Of a DNA stretch of 64,000 nt, positions 62,859 through 64,000 are shown one piece after another. The DNA is taken from assembly GCF_024267655.1 (NCBI RefSeq), contig NZ_CP100595.1, positions 1,922,001 through 1,986,000 on the forward strand, given 5' to 3'. A model generated the notes under the pieces. That model was not told where the DNA came from. It did no database searches and was given only the letters and a program-made list of their open reading frames with translations. The stretch's first letter is position 1. The number at the start of each line of letters is the position of its first letter. Source of the stretch: Arcobacter roscoffensis (GTDB lineage: Bacteria > Campylobacterota > Campylobacteria > Campylobacterales > Arcobacteraceae). A program made the position numbers and the translations under genes.

Positions 62859-63526
62859 TGAGACAGCTTATAACCAAGGCCACGTATTGAGTGTATATAT
62901 TTTGTATTTTTAGAATTATCACCTAACTTAATTCTTAACCTGCTTATAATCACATCTAAGCTTTTACTATAACTGTCACTTAGACTTATAGAACTATTAA
63001 CTATTTGTTCCCTAGAAATAATTGAATTTTTGTTTTCTAGAAGAATTAATAAAACTTCATATTCAGCTTGAGTTAATACTAGCTCTCTACCTTTAAAAAC
63101 TATCTTTTGTTTGCTTTTATCCCAGTTAAAATCACTACAAGACTCAAAAGTATTTTCAGTGTTGTTTTTATTCTTTCGTCTAAGTAAACTTAGAATAACG
63201 GCATACATTTCTTTTGGATCATAAGGCTTAGGTAAGTAATAGTCAGCCCCTATCTGTAAACCAAGGACTTTATCTGTAATATCAGATCTTGCACTTGAAA
63301 TTATAATTGGTATATCATAATTGGCAGATATTTGTTTACAGACATCAAGTCCATCAATTCCCGGCAAAGTTAAATCTAAAATTAATATATCATATGAACT
63401 AATATTTGAAGAAAGACCTAAATAAGGATCCTCAAAGTTTGTAATTTTCATATTATATTTTGATAAAAACTCTCCTAAAAAAATAGAAAAATCAGGATCA
63501 TCTTCTATCATAAGAATATCAATCAT
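62855..63526 (-). CDS. OmpR-family response regulator (ArsR-like)
   Basis: This 223-residue protein has a receiver domain (about 1-120) with phosphoacceptor Asp51 in YDILILDLTLPG, acidic pair EDD at 8-10 and Lys in LPKPYDPKE. A winged-helix DNA-binding domain (about 130-222) has LTQAEYEVLLILLENKNSIISREQ and the closing KYIHSIRGLGYKLS. It pairs with the kinase downstream. Confidence 0.92.
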   Translation of the reverse strand: MIDILMIEDDPDFSIFLGEFLSKYNMKITNFEDPYLGLSSNISSYDILILDLTLPGIDGLDVCKQISANYDIPIIISSARSDITDKVLGLQIGADYYLPKPYDPKEMYAVILSLLRRKNKNNTENTFESCSDFNWDKSKQKIVFKGRELVLTQAEYEVLLILLENKNSIISREQIVNSSISLSDSYSKSLDVIISRLRIKLGDNSKNTKYIHSIRGLGYKLSQ

Positions 63527-63539
63527 TTATATTCCATTT

Positions 63540-64000
63540 TTAAGCATAAAAGGATGTTGAATTATAGTTGTTCTCATTACTTAAAATATCTTGCAAAGAG
63601 TTTTTTATGATATTACTTACATCGCTTGATGATAATTGAGTACTATCTGGTTTATAATTTTCAAATAAATCCATTACTTGGTTTTTTGCATCATCATTTA
63701 AACTCAATATTCTACTTGTATAATCTAAAACACTATCAAATGTAGTACTATTACTATTATAAGCATTTGAATTGGATGTATTCGTGTTATCATCATCTTC
63801 ATCATCCCCATATAAAAGCTCAGATAAAATATCACTAATCTCATCTTCACTCTCTTTTGGTGGTGGAGGGGGAGGCATACCACCTTGTCCTTGGGGACCA
63901 ACACCAGCTAAATCACCAATTTCTTTAGCATCAAAGCCTAAACTACTTAATGCATTTTCAAAACTTCTTGAAGGTTCTATATTTGCATTTTGAAATGCAC
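63540..64000 (-). CDS. Hypothetical protein with poly-proline and acidic low-complexity tract, 5' partial
   Basis: The frame is open to the right edge, so the start is outside the window. The ATG at 63878 is internal. The visible residues include AFQNANIEPSRSFENALSSLGF, then a DAKEIGDLAGVGPQGQGG segment, a run of six prolines, an acidic stretch (ESEDEISDILSELLYGDDEDDD), an Asn/Ser-rich tract and a helical end. It shows no recognisable domain. It lies 13 bases before the response regulator gene and may belong to that operon. The mix of GxxP, P6 and acidic repeats suggests a flexible secreted or surface protein, which is inference only. Confidence 0.6.
   Translation of the reverse strand, partial: AFQNANIEPSRSFENALSSLGFDAKEIGDLAGVGPQGQGGMPPPPPPKESEDEISDILSELLYGDDEDDDNTNTSNSNAYNSNSTTFDSVLDYTSRILSLNDDAKNQVMDLFENYKPDSTQLSSSDVSNIIKNSLQDILSNENNYNSTSFYA

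Overview
The window is AT-rich and reads as a chromosome segment of a campylobacterotal (epsilonproteobacterial) bacterium, most likely of the Arcobacter group. The evidence is gene content and order: lolA/secA/lolC-type permease, monomeric icd followed by mdh, cbpA-hspR, ppiD-like/ftsA/ftsZ, a stand-alone FlhB-C-terminal protein (FlhX) behind a FliK-like protein, hslU/hslV/rplI, an ArsRS-type two-component pair, and a kinase with the HQWRQP H-box frequent in this phylum. No assignment below species-group level is possible from sequence alone.

Layout. 1-3105: one end of an integrated element. Four rightward genes (DUF2786 protein, two proteins of unknown function, an excisionase-like HTH protein) converge on a leftward tyrosine integrase. 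Behind the integrase lie a nested inverted repeat (2956-3007) and two triplets of 10-bp-phased TGTAA repeats (3014-3100). These abut the 3' end of rnpB (RNase P RNA, 3106-3429, minus), which I propose as the attachment site. 3465-7881: lipoprotein sorting and secretion (lolA, secA, lolC-like). 7905-12639: a symporter-histidine kinase fusion with a small membrane partner, divergent from a REC/HD-GYP regulator. 12650-16592: AsmA/YhdP-like protein and mltG, overlapping head to head. 16714-20324: icd, mdh and a CxxC metal-binding-like protein. 20457-22195: membrane-bound XRE regulator, zinc-type CDF exporter and CsoR/RcnR-type repressor. 22201-24303: unknown anchored protein, MnmC2-like FAD oxidase, rhodanese. 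24384-25731: cbpA-hspR behind a HAIR-like operator.

25743-35939 (leftward): ftsZ, ftsA, ppiD-like, recD2, an unknown gene, arsC-like, a beta-barrel-like protein, and a two-gene GMC dehydrogenase with a Tat-exported small subunit. 36003-42589: FliK-like and FlhX, mreD-like and mrdA (PBP2), a Gate-domain permease (minus), fliP. 42594-45091: Cache-PAS histidine kinase and a SlyD-like FKBP. 45134-45279: a decayed DUF2256 gene. 45474-51431: TolC-like, membrane fusion protein, an RND pump split into two genes, then a TlpA-like thioredoxin. 51889-53049: nnrS with a perfect FNR/CRP-type box upstream. 53124-58883 (leftward): DUF3050, argA-like, ysxC, lptA, lptC, kdsC, hisB, rlpA, tatD. The tatD gene appears to start at ATT. 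58896-64000 (leftward): unknown gene, hslU, hslV, rplI, ArsRS-like pair, and a gene cut by the right edge.

Most of the window is core housekeeping. Envelope biogenesis dominates: Lol, Sec, AsmA, MltG, PBP2, LptA/LptC/KdsC and RlpA. The novelty candidates are the rnpB-proximal element end with its repeat architecture, the non-canonical tatD start, the naturally split RND pump, the GMC enzyme that seems to lack the usual catalytic pair, and the symporter-kinase/HD-GYP signalling pair. No tRNA, rRNA, CRISPR array or insertion sequence was seen.
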